A stretch of 64,000 nt of DNA from Microvirga guangxiensis (GCF_900102135.1 NZ_FMVJ01000007.1:124001-188000), one strand, 5' to 3'. Shown: positions 16,182 through 26,594, numbered from the stretch's first letter. The notes: generated by a model from the sequence alone, not told the origin. Numbers and translations are program-made.

Positions 16182-19100
16182 TTAAGCTACCTCAAGAATG
16201 CGCTCAGCGCTCTGGAGGTCCACTGACACGAGCTGCGACACGCCCCGTTCTGCCATGGTGACGCCGAAGAGCCGGTCCATGCGGGCCATGGTGATCGGGT
16301 TGTGGGTGATGACCACGAAACGGGTTTCCGTCTGCTTCGACATCTCTTCGAGGAGTGCGCAATAGCGCTCCACGTTGGCGTCGTCGAGGGGCGCGTCCAC
16401 CTCGTCCAGCACGCAGATCGGCGAGGGATTCGTGAGGAACACCGCGAAGATGAGCGCGGTGGCCGTCAGCGCCTGCTCGCCGCCGGAGAGAAGGGTCATG
16501 CTCTGAGGCTTCTTGCCCGGCGGGCGGGCCAGAATCTCAAGGCCGGCTTCCAGCGGATCGTCCGAATCGACCAGGGTCAGTTCCGCCGTGCCGCCGCCGA
16601 AGAGGGTGGTGAAGAGGCGCTTGAAATGATCGTTGACCACGTCGAAGGCGGCAAGCAGGCGCTCACGGCCTTCGCGGTTGAGGCTTCCGATAGCCTGACG
16701 CAGGCGCTTGATGGCTTCCACCAGGTCGTCGCGCTCGGTGGCGATGCCGGTGTACTTGGTCTCGAGTTCCGTCAGTTCCTCGTCGGCGCGCAGGTTCACC
16801 GCGCCGAGGCGCTCGCGATCCGCCTTGAGGGAGTGGAGTTTCGATTCGATCTCGCTGTGCGAGGGGAGCTCGGTCACTTCCCGCAAGCCGGCCATCTCGA
16901 TGAGGCCCGCCGGCGTGGTTTCGAGATTCTCCGCGATGTTGCGGGTGATTTCGGCCAGGCGCTGCACGGCGGCCTCGTGGCGGGCCTGGGAGCCGGCGCG
17001 GGCCTCGCGGGCGGCGGCCAGGGCTTCGAGAGCCGCGCGGGCGCTGCGGTCGGTCTCGGCCAGCCCAGTTTCGGCGTCTGCGAGCCGGTCGGCGGCCTCC
17101 TTGCGCTTGGCTTCCGCTTCCTCGACCTCGTTGATGAGGGCGCGGCGGCGCTGGAGATAGGTGTCGGGAGCCTCCAGCAGGCGCTGGTGCTCGTCCTGGG
17201 CGCGCTCCAGGCGCTCGCCGAGATCCTCGTTGGCCTTGGCGGCGCGGGCGGCGCGCTCAGTCCAAAGGCGGATATCGGCGGCAATCGAATCCTGACGGCG
17301 GCGGCGGAGTTCCGCTTCGTGCATCAGGGATTGAACGGCGGCGCGTGCCTCGGAGGCGGCGGCTCGGCGCTCGGCCACCCGGGTGCGCTCTTCGAGGAGG
17401 CGGCTTTCGAGATCCGGCGCGGGAGCGAGATCCTGCAGGGCGCTTTCCGCATCCTGCACGCGCTCCAGGGCTTCGGCCTCGCTTTCGGAAAGGCGGGTCA
17501 GGCCTTCCTGCAGGGCCGAACGGCGCTGGCCGAGTTCGGCCTCCTTGCGCTCGGCGACGGAGAGGCGCGTACGGGCGGAATCGAGCGCCTGTCGGGCCTG
17601 ACGGGCGGCCTCGATAGCCTGCATCTCGCGGGACGCCGCCTGACGGACGGCCTCAAGAGCGCCCTCGGCTTCGTGCCGCAGCTGCTCGGCCTCTTCGCGG
17701 GCCTCTGCGGCCTCGCGCTCAAGGTCGCCAAGGCGGTTCTTTTCGGCCAAACGGCGGGCCGCAGGCGAGGGGGCTTCGGCAGCGGTGGTGAAGCCATCCC
17801 AGCGCCACAGGTCGCCTTCCTGCGAGACCAGGCGCTGGCCGGGCTTCAAGAGGCCGCGCAGGCGCAGGCCGTCGTCCCGGTTCACCACGCCGATCTGGCG
17901 AAGACGCCGCTGCAGCTCCACGGGAGCCCGGGCAAGATCGGCCAGCGACCGCACGCCTTCGGGCAGGCGAGGATCGTTCTCGCCGGAGCCGGTCATTTCC
18001 CAGTGGTGCGGGGCGGAAGGATTGGTCGAGGCTTCGAGATCGTCGCCAAGGGCTGCACCCAAGGCTGCCTCGTAACCCTTCTCGACCGTGATCTGGTCGA
18101 GGGCCGGAGGCCAGAGGTCGCCGGTTGCGGAGGTCACGAGCTTGGCGAGGGTCAGAACCTCCGTCTCAAGCCGTTGCGCCTTGCGTTCGGCCTCGTTGAG
18201 AGGCTGGCGCAGGCGGTTCTCCATCTCGCGGGCGGCGGCCACGGCCTCGCGGGCCTCGATCACCGCTTCCTCGGAAGCCTGGGCGGTTTCCTCGGCGATT
18301 GCGGTTTCCTCGCGCAGGTCGTCGATGGGCGGGCCGTCATGGGTCGAGGAGGCGGCAAGCGCCTCGATCTCGCGTTCCAGGCGCTCCTTCTCGGAGCGGA
18401 AGCGGGCTGCGCGCTCCATCTCCTCGCGCACGGAGCGCTCGAGGGCGGCGCGGCGGGCGTTGAGATCGGAGGTCTGGGCCTGGAGGGCGCTGAGAGCGGC
18501 CTCGGCCTCGGCCAATGCGGCTTCGGCGGCCTGAAGGCGCTCCTCGTTCTCGGCGCGAACGTCGTCAGCCCCGTCGGTGGTCTGGGCGATCTCGGCAGCC
18601 TCGATCTGAAGGCGCTCGATGGTGGCTTCCGCATCGGCGCGCTGCGCGGCCTCGCGGGCGATGTCCCGGTTCAGGTCGCCGATATGGCGCTCCAGCTCGA
18701 CCAGGCGGTCCTTGGAGCGGCGCTCCTCCGATTCCAGCTCGTTCCGGGCATGGGTCAGGCGCTGCAGGGCGGCTGCGGCCTCGGCCTCGGCCTGCCGCAG
18801 GGCAGGGATGTGGTGGGCGGCGACGGCCTGGGCCGTGGCGGTCTGGGTCTGGGCCTCGGTCAGGTCGGCAACGGCCTTGAGGTCCTCGGCCACCTGCCGT
18901 TCGGCGGTGGCGGCCTGATCCCGCGCATCGGCATAACTGATCGCGTACATCAGCGCTTCGAGGCGGCGGATCTCGGAGGAGAGGTTCTTGTAGCGGGAGG
19001 CCTGGCGGCCTTGGCGCTTCAGGCTCTCGACCTGGCTTTCCAGCTCCCGGATCACGTCCTCGACGCGCACAAGGTTGTCCTCGGCGGCCTTCAGGCGCAG

Positions 19101-19643
19101 CTCCGCCTCGTGGCGGCGGGCATGAAGGCCCGCGATGCCGGCGGCATCCTCGAGGATGCGGCGGCGGGATTGGGGCTTCGCCGAGATGATTTCGCTGATC
19201 TGGCCCTGGCGGACGAGGGCGGGGGAGCGGGAGCCGGTGGCGGCATCCGCGAACAGGATCTGCACGTCGCGGGCGCGGACTTCCTTGCCGTTCACCCGGT
19301 AGGTGGAGCCTTCCTCGCGTTCGATCTTGCGCGAGATTTCAAGGACATCCGCGTCGTTGAAGGCGGCGGGGGCCGTGCGCTCGATGTTGTCGATGGTGAG
19401 CATCACCTCGGCCCAGTTCCGGGCGGGCCGGCCGCCGGAACCGGAGAAGATGACGTCGTCCATCCCCGTGGCGCGCATGTTCTTGTGGGAATTCTCACCC
19501 ATCACCCAGCGCAGGGCTTCCACGAGGTTGGATTTTCCGCAGCCGTTCGGCCCGACCACGCCGGTCAGGCCCGGCTCGATCAGGAAGTCGGTCGGCTCGA
19601 CGAAGGTCTTGAACCCTGCGATGCGAAGGCGCGTCAGCTTCAT
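16182..19643 (-). CDS. smc: Chromosome segregation ATPase SMC
   Basis: 1153 aa, full family length. The Walker A site is GPNGCGKSNL at residues 31-40, and the ABC signature LSGGEQALTA and Walker B ICVLDEVDAPLDD lie at the C-terminal end. Between them are two long coiled-coil arms rich in Ala/Glu/Arg flanking a central hinge (around residues 480-580, including YEAALGAALGDDLEAS). SMC dimers with ScpA/ScpB compact and segregate the chromosome. It is followed after about 120 bases by the atp promoter. Upstream is dsbA on the same strand, 42 bases away, so co-transcription with dsbA is likely. Confidence 0.96.
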   Translation of the reverse strand: MKLTRLRIAGFKTFVEPTDFLIEPGLTGVVGPNGCGKSNLVEALRWVMGENSHKNMRATGMDDVIFSGSGGRPARNWAEVMLTIDNIERTAPAAFNDADVLEISRKIEREEGSTYRVNGKEVRARDVQILFADAATGSRSPALVRQGQISEIISAKPQSRRRILEDAAGIAGLHARRHEAELRLKAAEDNLVRVEDVIRELESQVESLKRQGRQASRYKNLSSEIRRLEALMYAISYADARDQAATAERQVAEDLKAVADLTEAQTQTATAQAVAAHHIPALRQAEAEAAAALQRLTHARNELESEERRSKDRLVELERHIGDLNRDIAREAAQRADAEATIERLQIEAAEIAQTTDGADDVRAENEERLQAAEAALAEAEAALSALQAQTSDLNARRAALERSVREEMERAARFRSEKERLEREIEALAASSTHDGPPIDDLREETAIAEETAQASEEAVIEAREAVAAAREMENRLRQPLNEAERKAQRLETEVLTLAKLVTSATGDLWPPALDQITVEKGYEAALGAALGDDLEASTNPSAPHHWEMTGSGENDPRLPEGVRSLADLARAPVELQRRLRQIGVVNRDDGLRLRGLLKPGQRLVSQEGDLWRWDGFTTAAEAPSPAARRLAEKNRLGDLEREAAEAREEAEQLRHEAEGALEAVRQAASREMQAIEAARQARQALDSARTRLSVAERKEAELGQRRSALQEGLTRLSESEAEALERVQDAESALQDLAPAPDLESRLLEERTRVAERRAAASEARAAVQSLMHEAELRRRRQDSIAADIRLWTERAARAAKANEDLGERLERAQDEHQRLLEAPDTYLQRRRALINEVEEAEAKRKEAADRLADAETGLAETDRSARAALEALAAAREARAGSQARHEAAVQRLAEITRNIAENLETTPAGLIEMAGLREVTELPSHSEIESKLHSLKADRERLGAVNLRADEELTELETKYTGIATERDDLVEAIKRLRQAIGSLNREGRERLLAAFDVVNDHFKRLFTTLFGGGTAELTLVDSDDPLEAGLEILARPPGKKPQSMTLLSGGEQALTATALIFAVFLTNPSPICVLDEVDAPLDDANVERYCALLEEMSKQTETRFVVITHNPITMARMDRLFGVTMAERGVSQLVSVDLQSAERILEVA

Positions 19644-19685
19644 GGACGCGCCTTCCCGTCCCGCCTCACGGCAGGGTTTTGGGGC

Positions 19686-20324
19686 TTACTCGCCCAGCAG
19701 AGGCTTGATGACCTTTTCAATCTCATCGATCGACAGGCTTCCCGGATGACGCTGGCCATTGATGAAGAAAGTGGGCGTGGAGTCCACATTGAACTGTTCC
19801 ATACCCCGGTTCTTCACCGCGTTGACTGCGTCATAAAGTTTCTGGTCCTTGAGGCAAGCATCAAATTTTTCCTGTGAAAAACCTGCCTGCTTCATGAACT
19901 GACGGAGCGCGTCGAGGGGCTTGTCCACAAAGGCCCAGTTCTTCTGCTGCTCGAAGAGCATGTCCGTGATCGGGTAATACTTGTCGTTGCCGTCGCAGCG
20001 GGCGAGCATGAAACCGGCGGTCGCCAGCGGATCGAGGGGGAACTCGCGCAGGATGAAGCGCACCTTGCCCGTGTCGATGTAGCGCTTCTTCAGCTCCGGC
20101 CAGGTGGTGGCATGGAAGTTGGCGCAGTGGGAGCAGGTGAGCGAGGCGTACTCGACGATGGTCACCTTGGCGTTTTCCGGGCCGAGAGCCACGTCGCCGA
20201 GGGGGCCTGCTTGAGCCAGATCCTGAACGGCCACGTTCTGGGCGAAGGCCGGAAGGCTCGTGGCGAGATAAGCGGTAACGGCCGCGGTCCCGAGAAGCTG
20301 AAGCGTCTGACGCCGGGTGATCAT
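19686..20324 (-). CDS. DsbA-family thiol:disulfide protein with Tat-type signal
   Basis: 212 aa from the ATG at 20324. The N-terminus MITRRQTLQLLGTAAV has a twin-arginine motif, and the signal ends near LPAFAQ. The thioredoxin-fold domain has the redox motif CSHC (Cys64-Cys67) and the cis-Pro loop DSTPTFFINGQ. Family members act as periplasmic oxidases or reductases (DsbA/BdbD-like). A longer frame begins at 20384, but the Tat signal fits only the start chosen. The gene is conserved next to smc and mutY in many rhizobia. Confidence 0.9.
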   Translation of the reverse strand: MITRRQTLQLLGTAAVTAYLATSLPAFAQNVAVQDLAQAGPLGDVALGPENAKVTIVEYASLTCSHCANFHATTWPELKKRYIDTGKVRFILREFPLDPLATAGFMLARCDGNDKYYPITDMLFEQQKNWAFVDKPLDALRQFMKQAGFSQEKFDACLKDQKLYDAVNAVKNRGMEQFNVDSTPTFFINGQRHPGSLSIDEIEKVIKPLLGE

Positions 20325-20396
20325 GTGAAGGGAACTCCTGAAGAGGTTTCGTCCTGCGGTAGAATGCCTGGAGCGTGGAGGCAAGCGTCCGTTATC

Positions 20397-20906
20397 TCAC
20401 TCTTTCGTGCGTGAACCGGAGCTGACAATCGCTTGGCCGAGCCGGTCGAGGGCGGCCTTGAGGCTGTCCTCCTCGATCCCGCCGATGGCCGCGCTGACCT
20501 TCGCCTTGTCCGCCGGAGAGAGTGAGGGCACGGGGGGCTTCCTCTTCTCAACCCGCCGCACGGGGCCTTGTTTCAGGACGATTTTGCCGATGCAGCGCCA
20601 GCCGTAATAGGTGTTCACCCGGTCGATGACGGTCGGAGCCATGTGCTGGAGCTCAAGGGCGAAGGCGCTTTCCACGCGGATCACGAGGGTGGCGGGCTCC
20701 GGTCTTGCCTCCGGGTCCGCATGGGGGGCTTTCCGCTTCCATTCGATCTTCAGCGGCTGGGTGAAGGCGGCGAGCCGCTCCCCTACGATATCCGCCCAGG
20801 CCATGATGATGTCGGAGGTCGCAAAGCCTTGCGCCGCCAGGCTCGGGGAGAGGCAGACGTCGAGAAACTCGGCAAGGGGGCGGGCGAGGGGCCTCGGTCG
20901 TCTCAT
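20397..20906 (-). CDS. DUF721 / DciA-like protein
   Basis: 169 aa. The N-terminal half (MRRPRPLARPLAEFLDVCL ... ITMAW-like WADIVGERLAAFTQPL) and the pattern LVIRVESAFALELQHMAPTVIDRVNTYYG match the DUF721 domain (RNA-binding KH-like). DciA, the ancestral loader of the replicative helicase DnaB, belongs to this family. The C-terminal 60 residues are alphaproteobacteria-specific. Placement between dsbA and mutY is common. Function as helicase loader here is inferred from family. Confidence 0.82.
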   Translation of the reverse strand: MRRPRPLARPLAEFLDVCLSPSLAAQGFATSDIIMAWADIVGERLAAFTQPLKIEWKRKAPHADPEARPEPATLVIRVESAFALELQHMAPTVIDRVNTYYGWRCIGKIVLKQGPVRRVEKRKPPVPSLSPADKAKVSAAIGGIEEDSLKAALDRLGQAIVSSGSRTKE

Positions 20907-20963
20907 GTTGAATGCTCAAAAGCCGCGTTGGAATATGAGTGCAAGACCGTTATTCCACGTCAC

Positions 20964-22082
20964 ATGTTAACGCCCGCTTTGAGCGCGACCAAGCCCGACC
21001 CGCAGGACCTGCTTTGCTGGTACGACCGTCACCGGCGCGATCTGCCGTGGCGCGCCAAGCCCGGCGAGACCGCAAACCCTTACCGCGTCTGGCTTTCGGA
21101 GATCATGCTCCAGCAGACGACGGTGGCGGCGGTCAAGCCTTTCTACCTCAACTTCCTTCAGCGCTTCCCCACGGTGGAGGCGCTTGCCGAGGCTCCCACG
21201 GATTCGGTCATGCAGGCCTGGGCGGGGCTCGGCTATTATTCCCGCGCCCGCAATCTCCATGCCTGCGCCAAGGCTGTTGTGGAAAAGCATGGCGGGCAAT
21301 TTCCCTCGACCGAGGCCGAGCTCCTGAAGCTCCCCGGCATCGGCGCCTATACGGCAGGGGCCGTGGCGGCGATTGCCTTCAATCAGAAGGCGGCAGCGGT
21401 GGACGGCAACGTGGAGCGGGTCATGTCCCGCCTCTTCATGGTCGAGGAGCCGCTGCCGAAGGCAAAGCCGCTCATCCGCGCATTGACGGAAGAACTGGTC
21501 CCCGAGGACCGTCCCGGCGATTTCGCGCAGGCGGTGATGGATCTCGGCGCCACCATCTGCACCCCCAAGCGCCCGGCCTGCGCCCTCTGTCCGTGGATGA
21601 AGCCGTGCCAGGCCCGCGCCGCGGGCTTGCAGGAGACGTTTCCGAAGAAGCAGAAGAAAGAAACCGGGCAATTGCGCAAGGGTGCGGCTTTCGTGGTGCT
21701 CCGCGCGGACGACACGATCCTGTTGCGCACCCGTCCGCCCACAGGCTTGCTCGGCGGCATGGCCGAACCGCCGACGAGCGATTGGGAGCCTACTTACGAG
21801 CCTTCCCGCGCCGTGCTCGACGCACCCATCGAGGCGCGCTGGCAGCGCCTTCCCGGCACGGTGCGCCATGTGTTCACGCATTTCCCACTGGAACTGACGG
21901 TGCTCTTCGCGAAAGTGCCGAAGGGGACGCCCGCGCCATTCGACATGCGCTGGACGCCGCGTCTTCAACTGCATGAAGAGGCGCTTCCCGGCGCGATGAA
22001 GAAGGTGCTGGCGCATGCCTTGGGCGATCTGCCGGGCGCGAAGACTGCGAGCAAGAAAGCGTCTCCAAAGACTGACAGCTGA
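20964..22082 (+). CDS. mutY: A/G-specific adenine DNA glycosylase MutY
   Basis: 372 aa from the ATG at 20964. It removes adenine mispaired with 8-oxoguanine. The N-terminal HhH-GPD domain has LSEIMLQQTTV, the helix-hairpin-helix LKLPGIGAYTAGAV and the catalytic Asp in VDGNVERV. The 4Fe-4S cluster is CTPKRPACALCPWMKPC (C-x6-C-x2-C-x5-C). The C-terminal NUDIX-like domain reads 8-oxoG. The frame stays open for 132 codons upstream, but those overlap the divergent DciA-like gene and are not MutY-like. Its stop directly abuts the stop of the convergent LysR gene. Confidence 0.95.
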   Translation: MLTPALSATKPDPQDLLCWYDRHRRDLPWRAKPGETANPYRVWLSEIMLQQTTVAAVKPFYLNFLQRFPTVEALAEAPTDSVMQAWAGLGYYSRARNLHACAKAVVEKHGGQFPSTEAELLKLPGIGAYTAGAVAAIAFNQKAAAVDGNVERVMSRLFMVEEPLPKAKPLIRALTEELVPEDRPGDFAQAVMDLGATICTPKRPACALCPWMKPCQARAAGLQETFPKKQKKETGQLRKGAAFVVLRADDTILLRTRPPTGLLGGMAEPPTSDWEPTYEPSRAVLDAPIEARWQRLPGTVRHVFTHFPLELTVLFAKVPKGTPAPFDMRWTPRLQLHEEALPGAMKKVLAHALGDLPGAKTASKKASPKTDS

Positions 22083-22979
22083 TCAGCCGCCGACCAGCGC
22101 CTTTTGACTGCGCTTGAACAGCGTTGCCAGCGCGTTCGCGACGCGTGTCACGTTCGGACGGTTGCGGCTGCGGCGGTGCATGACGAGAAACACGTCCTCG
22201 ATGAGATCGCCTTCGGGCTTCATCACCTGCACGAAATCGGGATCGGAATCGCCGAGCCAGCAGGGAAGGAAAGCAGCCCCTAGACCTGCCTTCGCGGCCT
22301 GATAGCGGATCGGCATGTCACCAATGCGGGCCGCGATGGTGCGGCCTTGCGCGAACTCGGCGACATAGGCGGCCTGGCGCGACAGAGTTGGGTCTTCCGG
22401 CGGAGCGATGACGGCTTCGGGGTTGTCCGTCGTGGCGTAGATGGCGAAGGCAATCTGGCCGATCTTTCGCGCTACGAGATCATCCGTGCCTTCGGGCAGA
22501 GTGCGCATGCGAAGTGCGATGTCAGCCTCACCCGAGGCGAGATCGAGCCTGCGGCGGGTGGGGATGTAGGCGATCTCCACCGGCTCCGCGGCTTTGTGCA
22601 GTTCCGCGGAATGCAGCGACAGGAACATGGCGACGGAGGATGTGGCCGTGATCCGCACGGGCGCGTCCGGGTCGGGGCGATAGGCGGCGGCCGTGCGCGA
22701 GATGACACTTGCCGCCTCGCCCATGGGAGCAGCGGCTTCCAGAATTGCCTGTCCGGCTTCCGTCAGGTCGAGATTGTTGGGACCGCGCTGGAACAGATCG
22801 AGCCCGAGGGACTCCTCCAGCGCCTTGATGCGCCGGGCGATCGTCGGCTGGCTCTGGCCCAGGGCCTTTGCCGCACTGTTCATCGATCCATGAGCCACCA
22901 CGGCCAGGAAGATCCGAAGGTCGTCCCAGGACGGTTCGGTGATCGCAAAGCGGAAGGGATCGTGAGACGCGTGAGCCAT
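22083..22979 (-). CDS. LysR-family transcriptional regulator 1
   Basis: 298 aa. The N-terminal winged HTH (residues about 16-75: WDDLRIFLAVVAHGSMNSAA... SQPTIARRIKALEE) is followed by a periplasmic-binding-like effector domain. It is transcribed away from the alpha/beta hydrolase gene at 23178 with a 198-base shared upstream region, the classic LysR arrangement, so it may control that gene (inference). The effector is unknown. Confidence 0.9.
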   Translation of the reverse strand: MAHASHDPFRFAITEPSWDDLRIFLAVVAHGSMNSAAKALGQSQPTIARRIKALEESLGLDLFQRGPNNLDLTEAGQAILEAAAPMGEAASVISRTAAAYRPDPDAPVRITATSSVAMFLSLHSAELHKAAEPVEIAYIPTRRRLDLASGEADIALRMRTLPEGTDDLVARKIGQIAFAIYATTDNPEAVIAPPEDPTLSRQAAYVAEFAQGRTIAARIGDMPIRYQAAKAGLGAAFLPCWLGDSDPDFVQVMKPEGDLIEDVFLVMHRRSRNRPNVTRVANALATLFKRSQKALVGG

Positions 22980-23177
22980 GACAGGATGCTAAAGCGGTTG
23001 ACCGGGATTGGCATAGGGGATTGTTCCGGATTGGGGACAAGTCCACCATCGCCCGAACTCCTGACGCCCGCACCCCTCCGCCAACGTGAGAGCGCTCTAC
23101 GGTTTTGGTGAGGGCGAGGGGCTTCACAAGCCGGAACGCTTGAGCGAGAAGCGCGCACGTTTCAGGAAGGAGCGATC

Positions 23178-24038
23178 ATGCGCGGCACCATTTTCTCCGG
23201 CGGCTTCGAGCTGGCCTATTCCATCGAGGGGCAGGGCGTGCCCGCCATCGTGATCGGCAGCGCCGTCTATTATCCGCGCACCTTCTCGAAAGGCTTGAGG
23301 CAATCCCTGCAGCTGATTTTCGTGGATCATCGCGGCTTTGCAAAAGCCTCAAACGACCTGAAGCCGGAAGACTACACTCTCGACGTTGTGCTCGACGACA
23401 TCGATCTCGTCCGCCGCCATCTCGGGCATGAGAGGGTGATCGTCATCGGGCATTCCGGCCACGGCTACATGGCGCTGGAATACGCCAAGCGTTATCCGCA
23501 ACACGTCTCGCATGTGGTGATGATTGGCACGGGCCCGAGCCATAGCGCTCTGCATCAGGAGGCTTCGGAACGCTACTGGCAGGAATCCGTCTGCCCCGAC
23601 CGCAAGGCGAGGCTCGCGAGCGATCTGGCGTTGTTGCCAAGCGAGATCGAGCCCGCGCCCGAGAAGCGCTTCATCACCTTCTGCATCCGTCTCGGCGCGA
23701 AGAGTTGGTACGATTGGACTTACGATGCCGCTCCGCTCTGGGACGGCGTGCACGTGAACATGCCCGTTTTCGATCACCTCTGGGGCGAAACGTTCCGCGA
23801 TCTCGACGTCCGACAAGGGTTGGACAAGTTCGACATCCCGGTCTTCCTCGCGCTCGGCCGCTACGATTATCTCGTCGCGCCTTATGCGACCTGGGACGCC
23901 TATCGCGGCAGCTTCAAGGATCTGACCATACGCGTGTTCGAGAAAAGCGGGCACACGCCGCAAATGGAAGAGAGCGAGCTGTTCGATGCGGAATTGCTGG
24001 AGTGGCTGGCGTCAACTGCGACGCACTTCGTAAAGTAA
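23178..24038 (+). CDS. Alpha/beta hydrolase
   Basis: 286 aa. Nucleophile elbow GHSGHG with Ser93; Asp in LALGRYDYLVAP and His in EKSGHTPQMEE complete the triad. The oxyanion region HRGFAKAS near residue 51 resembles proline iminopeptidase (S33)-type hydrolases. There is no signal peptide, so it is cytoplasmic. AAGGAG lies 7 bases upstream of the ATG. It is divergent from a LysR regulator. Substrate unknown. Confidence 0.88.
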   Translation: MRGTIFSGGFELAYSIEGQGVPAIVIGSAVYYPRTFSKGLRQSLQLIFVDHRGFAKASNDLKPEDYTLDVVLDDIDLVRRHLGHERVIVIGHSGHGYMALEYAKRYPQHVSHVVMIGTGPSHSALHQEASERYWQESVCPDRKARLASDLALLPSEIEPAPEKRFITFCIRLGAKSWYDWTYDAAPLWDGVHVNMPVFDHLWGETFRDLDVRQGLDKFDIPVFLALGRYDYLVAPYATWDAYRGSFKDLTIRVFEKSGHTPQMEESELFDAELLEWLASTATHFVK

Positions 24039-24042
24039 AAAG

Positions 24043-24143
24043 CTTCATCCTGAGTAGCAGACGCAGTCCGCGTCTCGAAGGAGGCTCCAGAGTGCACTGA
24101 AACATCCTTCGAGATGGCGCTGCGCGCCTCCTCATGATGAGGG
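24043..24143. repeat. Dispersed palindromic repeat, CCTCATCCTGAGGAG family (copy 2)
   Basis: Arms CTTCATCCTGAGTAGC ... GTCTCGAAGGA and TCCTTCGAGA ... CTCCTCATGATGAGGG, mirror images around 24090. Same family as 4146-4253. It sits directly after the hydrolase stop and may act as its 3' hairpin. Confidence 0.75.
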
Positions 24144-24162
24144 CATTGGTAGTCAAACGAAG

Positions 24163-24190
24163 ATGGCCGGGACAAGCCCGGCCATGACAA
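24163..24190. terminator. ATGGCCGGG-type terminator hairpin (copy 1)
   Basis: Stem ATGGCCGGG / CCCGGCCAT (24163-24171 with 24177-24185), loop ACAAG, followed by ACAAAAAG. It lies between the convergent hydrolase and ccrM genes. The same stem recurs at 36028-36050 and 46630-46652. Confidence 0.7.
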
Positions 24191-24210
24191 AAAGCAAATT
24201 TGTTGGAAGG

Positions 24211-25416
<1,206 letters not shown>

Positions 25417-25504
25417 TCACCGGTTACGCAACTGACATTCAGGATCATCGTCCGTTAGGGTAAAGAACGCGTTTAAAAGCGAAAAAAAATACGTGCTATT
25501 TTGG

Positions 25505-25562
25505 GTCGGCAAAACTTGCCGACTTATTGAAAAGATTGAGCTTTTTGGGTTAACGCGCGTTA
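25505..25562 (-). promoter_or_regulatory. Paired dyads in the ccrM upstream region
   Basis: GTCGGCAA-AAC-TTGCCGAC (25505-25523) is a perfect 8-bp inverted repeat, and TAACGCGCGTTA (25551-25562) is a perfect 12-bp palindrome. Both lie between the rnhB stop and the ccrM start, in an A+T-rich segment. The first is not followed by a T-run close enough for a terminator. They could bind cell-cycle regulators (inference). There is no GANTC site between 25411 and 25569. Confidence 0.45.
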
Positions 25563-25569
25563 GGTTTGG

Positions 25570-26247
25570 TTACAGGTCCAGTAACCCTTGTTTCAAAGGC
25601 GCGAAACTCAGGCGATGGAAGGGGCATGGACCATCGGCTGCGAGCACCTGGAGATGCACTTTCGTGCTGTAGCCCGCATTGCTCGCGAATCCATAAGCCG
25701 GATAAGCCTCGGAAAGGCGCGCCATCATCCGGTCCCGCACCACTTTCGCCACGATCGAAGCGGCAGCAATCGAGGCGATGCTCGAATCACCCTTGATGAC
25801 GGCTTCCGTCGCACAGGGCAGGCGCGGCGGATCGTTGCCGTCCACGAACGCCATGTCGGGCGTGCAGGGAAGGGCGGCCATGGCGCGGCACATGGCGAGC
25901 AGGGATGCCTGCCGGATATTGATGGTGTCGATCTCCGCATGGGACACCGAGGCGATGCCGACTTTCGACGTCGCAAGGATTTCAGCAAACAGCGCCTCGC
26001 GCTTCTGGGCGGAGAGCGCCTTCGAATCCGCAAGGCCTTGTGGGGCGTTGTCGAGATCGAGCACGACCGCCGCCGACACCACTGGGCCTGCCAGGGGGCC
26101 GCGCCCCACCTCATCGAGGCCGACGATGCAGGAATAGCCCTGCGCGCGGGCTGAAAGCTCGCATTCGAGGCCAAGGCCCGGTTTCTTAGGTGAGCGAATC
26201 GGTGCGGTCATGGGCCGGATCAAAGCGGCAAGGGGCGCCTTTGTCAT
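25570..26247 (-). CDS. rnhB: Ribonuclease HII
   Basis: 225 aa. It cleaves RNA in RNA-DNA hybrids and at single ribonucleotides in DNA. The catalytic pair Asp45-Glu46 is in GLDEVGRGPLAGPVV, further acidic residues are in FVDGNDPP, and the conserved GDSSIASIAAASIVAKV follows. An N-terminal tail of about 35 residues precedes the core. An alternative ATG at 26211 (MTAPIRS) would shorten it by 12 residues; neither start has a clear ribosome-binding site. Order rnhB-ccrM is common in rhizobia. Confidence 0.95.
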   Translation of the reverse strand: MTKAPLAALIRPMTAPIRSPKKPGLGLECELSARAQGYSCIVGLDEVGRGPLAGPVVSAAVVLDLDNAPQGLADSKALSAQKREALFAEILATSKVGIASVSHAEIDTINIRQASLLAMCRAMAALPCTPDMAFVDGNDPPRLPCATEAVIKGDSSIASIAAASIVAKVVRDRMMARLSEAYPAYGFASNAGYSTKVHLQVLAADGPCPFHRLSFAPLKQGLLDL

Positions 26248-26322
26248 CCGTACATGATGCCATGCGACCGTTCGAATCGCGGACCCGGGCCGATCAGGGA
26301 CCTCCCAGGGTGAGGCGCCTGT

Positions 26323-26594
26323 TCCCTCCCCCTTGCGGGGAGGGGTAGGGGTGGGGGTGGTCCGACCGGGTGAGCGCTCAAACCAGTGAGACGCTGGAAG
26401 ACCTCTCCCGGGTGGGAGAGGTCGGAGCGCAGCTCCGGGTGAGGGACTGCCTGATCCGGACAGGGCGGTCCCTCACCCCTGCCCCTCTCCCACCCGGGAG
26501 AGGGGGCTGTAGGACTGTTGGGCTTTCTGGATGAAGTGCAGCGCTTCGACTTTACGACCCCCGCCCTCAATCCCTCCCCGCAAAGGGGGAGAGA
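26323..26594. repeat. Nested composite palindromic repeat (copy 1)
   Basis: The outer arms are CCCTCCCCCTTGCGGGGAGG (26324 onward) and CCCTCCCCGCAAAGGGGGAG (26571-26590). Inside lies a second, independent palindrome with arms CCTCTCCCGGGTGGGAGAGG (26402-26421) and CCTCTCCCACCCGGGAGAGG, each flanked by CTCCGGGTGAGGG / CCCTCACCC. The same composite occurs at 31148-31421. The 410-base gap 26248-26657 between rnhB and the radical SAM gene holds nothing else I can identify. Confidence 0.85.

Noticed and set aside
16302..19877. Very long open frame (1191 codons) on the plus strand opposite smc
   Set aside because: It is the mirror of a G+C-rich coiled-coil gene; its Gly/Leu/Ala-rich translation has no domain pattern. 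The same reasoning removes 4722-6065 and 42579-45647.
25550..25563. CtrA box TTAA-N7-TTAA upstream of ccrM
   Set aside because: The spacing is N6 and the second half is TTAG; it is better described as the palindrome TAACGCGCGTTA.
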